From positions 35,159-99,158 of the forward strand of contig CACYQB010000009.1 in the NCBI GenBank assembly GCA_902776435.1: a stretch of DNA of 64,000 nt. The letters run 5' to 3'. Every line of letters starts with the position of its first letter. The first letter of the stretch is position 1. The stretch comes from an uncultured Bacteroidales bacterium (GTDB lineage: Bacteria > Bacteroidota > Bacteroidia > Bacteroidales > Muribaculaceae). Under the pieces are notes generated by a model. That model was not told the origin of the DNA, ran no database searches, and saw only the letters and a program-made list of their open reading frames with translations. This document shows positions 17,872 through 26,150 of the stretch, one piece after another. A program made the position numbers and the translations under genes.

Positions 17872-19182
17872 TCACTTATTGTTTACTACCTCGGCATCGA
17901 CTGAGAGGTCGGTGTTAAGAGATAGGAGTTTAACGTTCACGATTTGGTTGGCGAGAGTCATGTCGGGGGCAACGTTCACGCGGATGTAATTGTCGGTGAA
18001 ACCGTGCATCATACCCTTGCCGCGGCCATGCTCCAGCAACACGGGACGGACGGTGCCCAAGTAGCGGCGTGTGAAGTCGGCCTGTTTCTCATCGCTCAAG
18101 GCAATCATGCGGGCGGCACGGTCCTGCTTGTCCTGCTGCGAGACGATATAGGGGATGCGCAAGGCCATTGTGCCGGGACGCTCACTATAGGGGAAGACAT
18201 GCAGGTGCTGCACGTCAAGGCTCTTGATAAAACCGTAACTGTCCTCAAACAGTTCGGGCGTCTCGCCACGGGTACCCACCATCACGTCAACACCGATAAA
18301 ACAGTCGGGCATCAACTCGCGGCAACGTTGCACCTTGTCGGCAAATAACTGGCGGTCATAGTGGCGACGCATGAGTTTCAAAATGGGGTCACTGCCGCTC
18401 TGCAGCGGAATGTGGAAATGGGGCATGAAAGCCCGTGAACAGGCACACCACTCAATAATTTCATCGGTCAACAGGTCGGGCTCGATCGAAGAGATGCGGT
18501 AACGCTCAATACCCTCGATTTCATCGAGCGATTTCAGCAAATCGAGGAATTTTTCGCCCGTGTTTTTGCCAAAATCACCGATGTTTACGCCCGTGATGAC
18601 AATCTCCTTACCCCCCTCGGCAGCAACCTCACGGGCCTGGGCAACGAGTTGCGCGATGGTACCGCTACGGCTACGGCCACGGGCGGCAGGGATGGTGCAA
18701 TAACTGCACCAGTAGTCACAACCGTCCTGCACCTTGAGCCAGTAGCGAGTGCGGTCACCACGGTCACACGAGGGCGAGAAGGAGCGGATATCGAGCGAAG
18801 GAGTCACCTCCAAGCGCTGCTGGCGGTCCTCGAACCACTGCAGCACATAGCGTGCGATCTCGGACTTGTGTTCACTGCCGAGCACGATGTCCACGCCCGG
18901 AATCTCGGCGATTTCCTTACCCTTGAGTTGGGCATAGCATCCCGTGACTACCATCAGGGCATCGGGGTACTGGCGGATGAGGTGGCGGATGTGCTGGCGG
19001 CACTTGCTGTCGGCCAGAGCGGTAACACTGCAGGTGTTGACTACGCACACATCAGGCACCTCGTCACGCGCGGCAGGCACAAAGCCTTCTGCCGCCAGCA
19101 GCGACTGCATCGTGGCGGTTTCCGAGAAGTTGAGTTTGCAGCCCAGCGTCTCGAGTCTTACCCTATGTTGTGTGGTGCTCAT
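17872..19182 (-). CDS. mtaB: tRNA t6A37 methylthiotransferase MtaB
   Basis: A radical SAM enzyme of 436 residues that adds a methylthio group to N6-threonylcarbamoyladenosine at position 37 of tRNAs. The N-terminal UPF0004 domain has three cysteines (LGCKLN, NTCSVT, TGCYAQ) for the auxiliary cluster; the radical SAM motif is CDYWCSYCTIPAARG; a TRAM-like C-terminus follows (GFTDNYIRVNVAPDM). Features are closer to MtaB than to MiaB or RimO (KCRQHIRHLIRQ, start at RLETLGCKLN). It lies between rnr and the glycosyltransferase gene. Confidence 0.92.
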   Translation of the reverse strand: MSTTQHRVRLETLGCKLNFSETATMQSLLAAEGFVPAARDEVPDVCVVNTCSVTALADSKCRQHIRHLIRQYPDALMVVTGCYAQLKGKEIAEIPGVDIVLGSEHKSEIARYVLQWFEDRQQRLEVTPSLDIRSFSPSCDRGDRTRYWLKVQDGCDYWCSYCTIPAARGRSRSGTIAQLVAQAREVAAEGGKEIVITGVNIGDFGKNTGEKFLDLLKSLDEIEGIERYRISSIEPDLLTDEIIEWCACSRAFMPHFHIPLQSGSDPILKLMRRHYDRQLFADKVQRCRELMPDCFIGVDVMVGTRGETPELFEDSYGFIKSLDVQHLHVFPYSERPGTMALRIPYIVSQQDKQDRAARMIALSDEKQADFTRRYLGTVRPVLLEHGRGKGMMHGFTDNYIRVNVAPDMTLANQIVNVKLLSLNTDLSVDAEVVNNK

Positions 19183-19189
19183 TAGCGGA

Positions 19190-19275
19190 TGGGGCGGATT
19201 TTTAACGGATTGAACGGAAAAAACGGATATTACGGATTTAACGGATTTAACGGATGAATCACCTAAAGCCTAGAA
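19190..19275. repeat. ACGGATTTA tandem repeats plus CCTAAAG tract
   Basis: Six to seven degenerate copies of an 8-9-bp unit (AACGGATTTAACGGATTTAA and similar) fill the gap between rnr and mtaB, followed by CACCTAAAGCCTAGAA next to the rnr stop. Short arrays of this kind can expand or contract. Confidence 0.75.
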
Positions 19276-19277
19276 AT

Positions 19278-21686
19278 TTACTTCTTGCGGCCACGGGGTT
19301 TACCCGAGCGGCTGGGCCTGTGGGGGCGACCGGGTCTTTCGGGCCTTGCTCCACGGGCTTCACGGGCCTGACGGCGAGTGCTGTTGCCACGGGCACCACG
19401 CTGCTGGCGACGAGAGGCGCTACCGCCCTCGTACTGCTGACGCTGGCGCTCGTCCCTGGACAGGCGGCCACTGGTGCTACGGCTGTTCTGCTCGGTGATG
19501 GGCTCACGGTCGATGCGGTGGGTACCAGCAGGATTTTCCTTGTCAACGAGGACGAAGTCGAGCTGCTTTTTAATCAGGTCGGCGCGTGCCACCTGGATGG
19601 TTATGGGGTCGCCCAGACGATAGACCTTGCCGCGACGGCGACCACGGATGCAGTAGTTCTTCTCATCGAACTCATAGAAGTCATCATCCAAACCACGGAT
19701 GCCCACGAGTCCTTCGCAATGAGTCTCATCGAGTTCCACATACAGGCCCCACTCGGTCACACCCGAGATGCAGCCCGAGAAGACGCCACCCAGGCGCTGG
19801 CCCATATACTCGACTTCCTTGTACTTGATAGAGGCTCGCTCGGCATTGGCTGCGAGTTGTTCCTGAGCGCTCATGTGCTTGCACTGATCCTCGAGTTTGA
19901 CGGGATCCACGCTCTTCTCGCCTGCTGCATACTTGTCCAGCAGGCGGTGCACCGTCAAGTCGGGATAACGGCGGATGGGCGATGTGAAGTGGGTGTAGTA
20001 GTCAAACGCCAGGCCATAGTGGCCGATGTTTGTGGCGCTGTAAATAGCCTTGGCCATCGAGCGGATGGCGAGGATGGCGAGCATCTCCTCCTCTGGTTTA
20101 CCCTTGGCCTCCTCCAGCATCTTGTTGATAGACTTGTTGATGTCACGGCCAGAGCCCTTGGTGCGCACCTTGTAGCCGAAGTGGGCAGCAATGTCGGCAA
20201 AATTCTGCAACTTGTCCAGGTCGGGCTGGTCGTGAACACGATAGACCATCGCCTTGGCCGTCCTGTTCCTCGGCACCTTGCCGATGTGTTCGGCCACCTT
20301 GCAGTTGGCCAGCAGCATGAACTCCTCGATGAGTTTGTTGGCGTCCTTCGACTCATGGATATGGACGGCAATGGGCTTGCCCGTCTCGTCAATGTCAAAT
20401 TTCTTCTCCTCACGGTTGAAGGATACCGAGCCGCCCTCCTCAAAGCGACGGCGGCGCAACTGCTTGGCCATCTCGTTGAGCACGGCAAGTTCTTCGGCCA
20501 GGTCGCCCTTGCCGGTCTCCAGGATCTGCTGTGCCTCCTCATAGGAGAAGCGCCTGTTGCTGCGCGTCACCGTGTGGCAGATTTTGTATTTCTTCACCCT
20601 GGCCTCGGCATCCATTTCCATGACTACCGAGTGGGTGAGTTTATCCTCATCGGGGCGTAGTGAGCAGATATTGTTGCACAGTTTCTCGGGCAGCATGGGG
20701 ATGGTGCGGTCCACCAGATAGACCGAAGTGGCACGCTCATAGGCCTCCTTGTCGATGATGGAGCCCGGCGTGACATAGTGGCTCACGTCGGCGATGTGGA
20801 CACCGATTTCCCAGTTGCCGTTTTTCAGTTTCTCGATGGAGAGGGCGTCGTCAAAGTCCTTGGCATCAGCGGGGTCGATGGTGAACGTGGTCACGTCGCG
20901 CATGTCACGGCGGCGGGCAATCTCCTCGGGCGTGATGCCTGCATCCAGGGCTTCGGCAGCCTCGGTGACGTTCTCGGGGTACTTGTAGGGCAAGCCGAAC
21001 TCAGCCAGGATGGCGTGAATCTCGGCATTGTTCTCACCAGCCATACCCAGCACGTCAACCACCTCGCCGATAGGCGTATTGGCATCCTCGGGCCAATCGA
21101 CAATCTTGACGACAACCTTGTCGCCGGTCTTGCCACCAGCCAGTTTATCCAGGGGAATAAAGATGTCGGTCGCCAGGAACTTGCTGTCGGTCGCCAACTG
21201 GGCAAAATACTTGAGGACCTGCAACGTGCCGACGAACACCTGTTCCTTGCGTTCCAGGATTTTCACGACTTCGGCCTCGGGTTCCAAGCCATGACGCGCG
21301 GCACTGATATGTACCAGCACGCGGTCACCATTCAGGGCGTGCATCGAGTTGCGCTCGGCCACCATGATGGGCTTGCCGTCGTCGCTTGCCGTGTCCACGC
21401 TGTTCTTGCCGTTACTGCGGCGGATGAAGATTCCCTCGGCCACCGATGAGCGGCCCACAGCCTTGTAACTGCCAAGCCCCACCTGGACCAGGAAACCGTC
21501 AACGGCCAGTTCCTCCAGAATCTCGACAATGACCGTGCGGCGCTTGGGCGTATTGGCGCCCACAGCCGCCGAGACCTGCTTGTAATTGAAGGAGCCCTCG
21601 CCCTGTGCATTAAAGAAATTAATGACTCTATCGTGGTACTCACGACGTTCCTGTTTCAACGTTTGTAATCCGCTTCTTTTTGCCAT
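19278..21686 (-). CDS. rnr: Ribonuclease R
   Basis: A 3'-5' exoribonuclease of 802 residues. Order of domains: N-terminal winged helix (DRVINFFNAQGEGSFNYKQV), two cold-shock folds, the RNB catalytic domain from about residue 240 with IDPADAKDFDDALSIEKL (magnesium-binding aspartates) and DRTIPMLPEKLCNNICSLRP, then an S1 domain (GVFSGCISGVTEWGLYVELD), and a basic Arg/Gly-rich tail typical of RNase R. It degrades structured RNA and takes part in rRNA and tRNA quality control. The strong third-position G/C bias creates a long open frame on the opposite strand, which is not a gene. A -7 box lies at 21728-21735. Confidence 0.95.
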   Translation of the reverse strand: MAKRSGLQTLKQERREYHDRVINFFNAQGEGSFNYKQVSAAVGANTPKRRTVIVEILEELAVDGFLVQVGLGSYKAVGRSSVAEGIFIRRSNGKNSVDTASDDGKPIMVAERNSMHALNGDRVLVHISAARHGLEPEAEVVKILERKEQVFVGTLQVLKYFAQLATDSKFLATDIFIPLDKLAGGKTGDKVVVKIVDWPEDANTPIGEVVDVLGMAGENNAEIHAILAEFGLPYKYPENVTEAAEALDAGITPEEIARRRDMRDVTTFTIDPADAKDFDDALSIEKLKNGNWEIGVHIADVSHYVTPGSIIDKEAYERATSVYLVDRTIPMLPEKLCNNICSLRPDEDKLTHSVVMEMDAEARVKKYKICHTVTRSNRRFSYEEAQQILETGKGDLAEELAVLNEMAKQLRRRRFEEGGSVSFNREEKKFDIDETGKPIAVHIHESKDANKLIEEFMLLANCKVAEHIGKVPRNRTAKAMVYRVHDQPDLDKLQNFADIAAHFGYKVRTKGSGRDINKSINKMLEEAKGKPEEEMLAILAIRSMAKAIYSATNIGHYGLAFDYYTHFTSPIRRYPDLTVHRLLDKYAAGEKSVDPVKLEDQCKHMSAQEQLAANAERASIKYKEVEYMGQRLGGVFSGCISGVTEWGLYVELDETHCEGLVGIRGLDDDFYEFDEKNYCIRGRRRGKVYRLGDPITIQVARADLIKKQLDFVLVDKENPAGTHRIDREPITEQNSRSTSGRLSRDERQRQQYEGGSASRRQQRGARGNSTRRQAREARGARPERPGRPHRPSRSGKPRGRKK

Positions 21687-21727
21687 ATATTGTTCTATTA
21701 TTTACGATTTGTATCGTGGATAACTTA

Positions 21728-21735
21728 CAAAGGTA
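21728..21735 (-). promoter_or_regulatory. -7 box for rnr
   Basis: TACCTTTG on the minus strand, 42 bp before the rnr start. No clear -33 element. Confidence 0.45.
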
Positions 21736-21839
21736 ATGATTTATTGTCATATTACAGCCCTGCATGACCGACTTTTCGCATTTTTTTGTAAAAAAACACA
21801 TTTGACAATTTTTAATAAAGCCGTTAGCGGTTTTTTTCA

Positions 21840-21847
21840 TAACTTTG
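21840..21847 (+). promoter_or_regulatory. -7 box of the GH25-cvpA-aroA operon
   Basis: TAACTTTG matches TAnnTTTG, 53 bp before the first gene. The five genes that follow are on the same strand with gaps of 0-53 bp. Confidence 0.5.
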
Positions 21848-21899
21848 CAGCCACCTTTACTCTAAGAACAAGAAATAGCAATGGTTTTTTAAAATAGGT

Positions 21900-23492
21900 A
21901 TGTTCAAAAGTTTTTCATATTCATTGTTGGTAGCCCTCATGCTCTCGCTGTGCCCCATCACGGCGTGGGGTGCGCCACAGCATACTGATATCACCAAGCC
22001 CACGCGCGAGCGCGTGAGCCAAAAAGATAAGGACAAGAAGAAAGCGGACGAGAAAAAGGACAAGAAGGATGACAAGAAGGCTAGCAAGCCCGCCGCTCAA
22101 GCACCAGCAACTCCCCCCAAGGACAATAATGCCGCCAAGCCCGCAGCCCCCAAGGAGAATGCCGCTAAGCCCGCGGCCCCCGCTAAGGAAAATGCCCCTG
22201 CCGCCAAGCCCGCCAACACCAAGCGCGACTCCGATTCCATCAAGGCCAATCCGCCAAAACCCAAAGTGCGTCAGACTGTCAACCCCGAGAAGACACAGTT
22301 TGACGGAATCGACGTGTCCAAGCACCAGGGTTATATCGACTGGGCTCAACTTAGGAACCACAGTAAAATCAAGTTCGTTTACATCAAGGCCACCGAGGGC
22401 AGCGACTACGTCGACCCCAAATACAAGGAGAACATCCGCAACGCCCGCAAACACGGTTTCAAGGTGGGCAGTTACCACTTCCTCACCACCAAGAGCAGTG
22501 CGACAACCCAGTTCCACAACTTCATCCGCAATGCCAACCGTGAGGAGCAGGATCTGTTGCCCGTTATCGACGTCGAGAACATCGGCCGCTGGTCTTCGCA
22601 GCAGTTGAGGGACAGCCTCAAGGTGTTTGCCGACCTGGTCGAGGATTACTATGGCTGCAAGCCACTCATCTACACGAGCGAGAAATTCTTCACCAAGCAC
22701 CTGGGCCGCGCCTTTGCCGAATATCCCCTGTTCATCGCCAAGTATAATCCCAACCAGCCCAACATCGGCTACAAGTGGATCATGTGGCAATTCTCGGACT
22801 GCGGTCTGTTCAAGCCCGCCGTCAAGGGCAATTACGGTGAGGTGGACCTGAGCCGCTTCAACAAGGGCTGCTCCATCAACGATATCATCTACAAGCCCAG
22901 CCAGCACAAGCCCAAAACCAGCGTGCATGATGCTGTGGACCGCAAGGACAAGCCCACCAGCGTCAACATGACTGAACAGAAGCCCAAGGAGACTCCCAAG
23001 ATGTCCAAGCGACAGCAGGAAGAGGCTCAGAAACAGGCCGAAAAAGACAAAAAAGCCAAGGAGCGCAACAAAAAGATAGCCGAAGACGAGGCAAAGAAAA
23101 AGGCTGAGGAAGACAAAAAGAACAAAGAAAAAGAAGAACGCCTGAAGAAGGAGAAAGCCCGTCAGCAGGCCCGTGAGGCTGCCGCCAAGAAGGAAGCCGA
23201 GCAGAAGGCCAAAGAGAAAGAGGAGCGCCTGAAGAAGGAGAAGGCACGCCAGCAGGCCCGTGAGGCAGCCGCCAAGAAGGAGGCTGAGGAAAAGGCCAAG
23301 CGTAAAGCCAACGCCCAGAAGGCCCGTCAAGAAAAGGCCGCTAACCAGAAGAAGGGCAGTTCCAACAAGTCGGCCAGCCTGTTGAACACCAATTCGTCAA
23401 AGAAATTGACAGAATCACAGCGCAACGACAGCATACGCTCCTCACAGTACAACGGCCGCAAGACCAACAAGAGTTCAGCGGACAACGATTGA
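21900..23492 (+). CDS. GH25 muramidase with Lys/Ala-rich flanking regions
   Basis: A secreted protein of 530 residues with signal peptide MFKSFSYSLLVALMLSLCPI ending near AWG. Residues about 30-135 are a Lys/Ala/Pro-rich low-complexity region. Residues about 138-335 are the lysozyme-like GH25 domain: FDGIDVSKHQGYIDW and LLPVIDVENIGRW carry the catalytic Asp and Asp-x-Glu; VGSYHFL and WIMWQFSDCG are family features. The C-terminal 180 residues are a highly charged helical tail with two nearly identical repeats of about 29 residues beginning EERLKKEKARQQAREAAAKK. Expected to cut the glycan strands of peptidoglycan; the basic tails may bind the cell wall. First gene of an operon with a second GH25 gene. 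Confidence 0.88.
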   Translation: MFKSFSYSLLVALMLSLCPITAWGAPQHTDITKPTRERVSQKDKDKKKADEKKDKKDDKKASKPAAQAPATPPKDNNAAKPAAPKENAAKPAAPAKENAPAAKPANTKRDSDSIKANPPKPKVRQTVNPEKTQFDGIDVSKHQGYIDWAQLRNHSKIKFVYIKATEGSDYVDPKYKENIRNARKHGFKVGSYHFLTTKSSATTQFHNFIRNANREEQDLLPVIDVENIGRWSSQQLRDSLKVFADLVEDYYGCKPLIYTSEKFFTKHLGRAFAEYPLFIAKYNPNQPNIGYKWIMWQFSDCGLFKPAVKGNYGEVDLSRFNKGCSINDIIYKPSQHKPKTSVHDAVDRKDKPTSVNMTEQKPKETPKMSKRQQEEAQKQAEKDKKAKERNKKIAEDEAKKKAEEDKKNKEKEERLKKEKARQQAREAAAKKEAEQKAKEKEERLKKEKARQQAREAAAKKEAEEKAKRKANAQKARQEKAANQKKGSSNKSASLLNTNSSKKLTESQRNDSIRSSQYNGRKTNKSSADND

Positions 23493-23545
23493 TGCCGGCA
23501 TCTAACCGGTATTCCAGAACAACTCGCTTGCGCTAGAGCACGACA

Positions 23546-24295
23546 ATGACCATCAAGGCGACATATAAAAAGCGCACCCGACTATCGCTGGTTGTGGCAA
23601 TACTGCTGGCCATGACCGCATTGTGGTCGTGCCAGGGGCGCGGCAACAGCAAACCATCCAAACCCGCTGTGGCACCCCGCAACCCCGAAGCCAAGTATGA
23701 CGGCATTGACATCTCCAGCCACCAGGGCTACATCGATTGGGCCAAAGTGAGCAGCGACAAAGACATCCGCTTTGTCTATATCAAGGCGACCGAGGGCGCC
23801 ACTTACCACTCGCCCCACTACACCCACAACATCACCCAAGCGCGAAGGTACGGCCTGCTCGTGGGCAGTTACCACTATCTCACCTCCTCGTCCTCGATCG
23901 ATGAGCAGTTTGAGAACTTCTCCAAGTTTGCCATCAAGTCGGTCCAGGACCTCATCCCCATGCTCGATGTCGAGGTACGCGGCAACTGGTCACGCAGCCA
24001 ACTCATTGACAGCGTCGAGAGGTTCTGCCAGATGGTCGAGCAGCATTATGGTGTACAACCCATGATTTACAGCACGATGGGCTTCTACAACAAGAACCTG
24101 ACGCCGCACTTCAACAAGCACCGCCTCTACATCGGCAGGTACTCCAACGCCGAGCCCGAAATCAACTGGGAAGGAGAGTACACCATATGGCAGTACAGCG
24201 AGACGGGCATTATTCCCGGCATCGATGCCTATGTGGACCTGTGCCGTTACCGCAAGGACGGCTGGATTGACGAGATTCTTCTCCCTCACAAATAA
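23546..24295 (+). CDS. GH25 muramidase lipoprotein
   Basis: A lipoprotein of 249 residues: basic start, hydrophobic LSLVVAILLAMTAL and lipobox LWSC near residue 29. The remainder is a GH25 domain closely resembling the preceding gene (YDGIDISSHQGYIDWAKVSS, VGSYHYLTSSSS, IPMLDVEVRGNW, YTIWQYSETG) but without the charged tails. Catalytic acids are conserved. It probably acts on peptidoglycan from the membrane. The pair looks like a gene duplication followed by different targeting, one soluble and one lipid-anchored. Confidence 0.88.
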   Translation: MTIKATYKKRTRLSLVVAILLAMTALWSCQGRGNSKPSKPAVAPRNPEAKYDGIDISSHQGYIDWAKVSSDKDIRFVYIKATEGATYHSPHYTHNITQARRYGLLVGSYHYLTSSSSIDEQFENFSKFAIKSVQDLIPMLDVEVRGNWSRSQLIDSVERFCQMVEQHYGVQPMIYSTMGFYNKNLTPHFNKHRLYIGRYSNAEPEINWEGEYTIWQYSETGIIPGIDAYVDLCRYRKDGWIDEILLPHK

Positions 24296-24333
24296 CCATA
24301 CTCGATAGAACTTCATAACTAACTGAAAGAATC

Positions 24334-24900
24334 ATGACCATTGTTGACGTCGTTATCATCCTGATTGTGCTCGGAGGCCTGATCATAGGCTACCGCAAGG
24401 GATTTTTCGGGCAGTTGTCATCGCTTGTCTCATGGGTGGTGGCGATTATACTGTGTTACAAGTGCGGGGAACTCGCCGAGGACATCTTCTTGACCATCAT
24501 GCCCAGCGCTGCCGACTGGCCCCTGTCGAGCATCACGGTACGCACCGTTTCGCTCGCCTTTGCCTTCCTAATTCTCATGCTGGTCATCAGGTTGGTAATG
24601 AGGCTGTTCCGAGGGGCGTTGGATACCGTTAAATTGGGATTTCTGGATAAGGCTGGCGGTGCCCTGCTGTTCATGTTCAAGTATGCCTTCATCCTGAGTA
24701 TCGTGCTGAATCTGCTCTACGCTTTCAACCCCGACCTGGACACCTTCGGCACCAAACACATGCTCAACAACAAGCCCTACGAGTTTGCCCTCGACTTGAT
24801 GCCGCGGGTGCTCGGTAGCGAGAAAATGCCCAGCGACTCCCTCAAGTTATACCGCGATCTCATCGACCCCGTGCCCGTAGATACGGCACCCTTTAACTGA
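24334..24900 (+). CDS. CvpA family membrane protein
   Basis: A protein of 188 residues with four hydrophobic helices. The start (MTIVDVVIILIVLGGLIIGY, then RKGFFGQLSSLVSWVVAIIL) is the CvpA signature; a third and fourth helix lie near 72-93 and 108-130. CvpA was described in E. coli as needed for colicin V production and is linked elsewhere to envelope homeostasis; the exact role is unsettled. It follows the GH25 pair by 38 bp and precedes aroA by 14 bp, so the operon mixes envelope and housekeeping genes. Confidence 0.85.
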   Translation: MTIVDVVIILIVLGGLIIGYRKGFFGQLSSLVSWVVAIILCYKCGELAEDIFLTIMPSAADWPLSSITVRTVSLAFAFLILMLVIRLVMRLFRGALDTVKLGFLDKAGGALLFMFKYAFILSIVLNLLYAFNPDLDTFGTKHMLNNKPYEFALDLMPRVLGSEKMPSDSLKLYRDLIDPVPVDTAPFN

Positions 24901-24914
24901 TTCACCTGAGTCCC

Positions 24915-26150
24915 ATGACCTTGCAACTCTCAGCCCCCAACGAGGTCCGCGCGGCCATCACCCTGCCCACGTCCAAGAGCATTTCCAACCGTGCCCTGCT
25001 CATCGCCGCCCTGTGTGACAACAAGCCGACGGTGGTCGGTCCCGCCCTGTGTGACGACACGGCTGTCATGGTCGAGGCCTTGTCGCGGCAGGGAGGAACC
25101 ATCAACGTGGGAGCGGCAGGCACAGCCATGCGGTTCCTCACCGCCTACTTTGCTACACGTGAAGGCGTTACCGTCACCCTGGACGGCGTGGAGCGCATGC
25201 GCCAGCGGCCCATCGGCATCCTCGTCGATGCCCTGCGGTCATTAGGGGCACACATCGAGTATCTGGACAAGGAAGGGTTTCCCCCATTGCGCATCACCGG
25301 CAGCAGGATGCATGGCGGTGACGTAGTGATGGACAGCAGCGTGAGTTCACAATTCGCCTCGGCAGTGATGATGATACTGCCGGCCCTGGGCGGTGGCACC
25401 ATCCACCTCACGGGCAATGGCGTCTCGATGCCTTACATCCACATGACCGCGGCCGTGATGCGCGACATGGGTGCAACCGTCGATGTGGCGGGTGACCGCA
25501 TCAGCATCGGTAACGGCTATACGGGCAACGACTACGTTGTTGAGGCAGACTGGAGCGCTGCCGCACCCTGGTATGCCATGGCCGCTCTCCTACCCCTGTC
25601 GTCACTCACGCTCAAAGGACTCAGCCCTGACAGTATCCAGGGCGACGCGCGCCTCGTGGAACTAGGCAGAAACCTGGGCATTGGCTCCAAGTTTGGCGCC
25701 GATGGTGTGACGCTGGACACCAGCCACTTCATCGGCTGCTGCTGTTCCAGTTTTGCCGACATGAGCGCGACCCCCGACCTGGCCCTGTCGTGGGCGGTGC
25801 TGTTGTGCCTGCTGGAGCGGTCCTTCCGCATGACGGGCGTACGCACCCTGTGGCACAAGGAGAGTAGCCGCGTTGAGGCCCTCCGCGACGAATTGAAGAA
25901 ACTGGGCTACGTCCTGAAAATCGAGAACGATGACGCCATCTCCTGGTATGGCGAACGTGTCCCAGTCACCCAAGAGCCACCCGTCATCGACACCCACGGC
26001 GACCACCGCATCGCCATGGCCTTTGCTCCCGCTGCAGTGCGCTTCCCGGGACTCGTCATCCGTGACGCTGATGTGGTCACCAAATCCTACCCCTCCTTCT
26101 GGCGCCACCTGCGCCAGGCAGGATTCACCATCAATGAATTGGCACAATAA
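24915..26150 (+). CDS. aroA: 3-phosphoshikimate 1-carboxyvinyltransferase (EPSP synthase)
   Basis: An enzyme of 411 residues joining shikimate-3-phosphate and phosphoenolpyruvate, the sixth step of the shikimate pathway. Visible motifs: LPTSKSISNRALLIAALCDN (substrate Lys, Ser and Arg), GAAGTAMRFLTAYFA (the NAGTAMR-like loop, here with GAAGTAMR), DGVERMRQRPIGILVDALRS, SSQFASAVMMILPAL and GDHRIAMAFAPAAV. The loop has Ala where many enzymes have Asn, a Bacteroidota-type variation. Length is slightly short, as in other Bacteroidales. Confidence 0.94.
   Translation: MTLQLSAPNEVRAAITLPTSKSISNRALLIAALCDNKPTVVGPALCDDTAVMVEALSRQGGTINVGAAGTAMRFLTAYFATREGVTVTLDGVERMRQRPIGILVDALRSLGAHIEYLDKEGFPPLRITGSRMHGGDVVMDSSVSSQFASAVMMILPALGGGTIHLTGNGVSMPYIHMTAAVMRDMGATVDVAGDRISIGNGYTGNDYVVEADWSAAAPWYAMAALLPLSSLTLKGLSPDSIQGDARLVELGRNLGIGSKFGADGVTLDTSHFIGCCCSSFADMSATPDLALSWAVLLCLLERSFRMTGVRTLWHKESSRVEALRDELKKLGYVLKIENDDAISWYGERVPVTQEPPVIDTHGDHRIAMAFAPAAVRFPGLVIRDADVVTKSYPSFWRHLRQAGFTINELAQ

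Noticed and set aside
19254-20660. Long open frame of 468 codons on the plus strand opposite rnr
   Set aside because: Antisense shadow of the strongly conserved RNase R gene; no recognisable domain.
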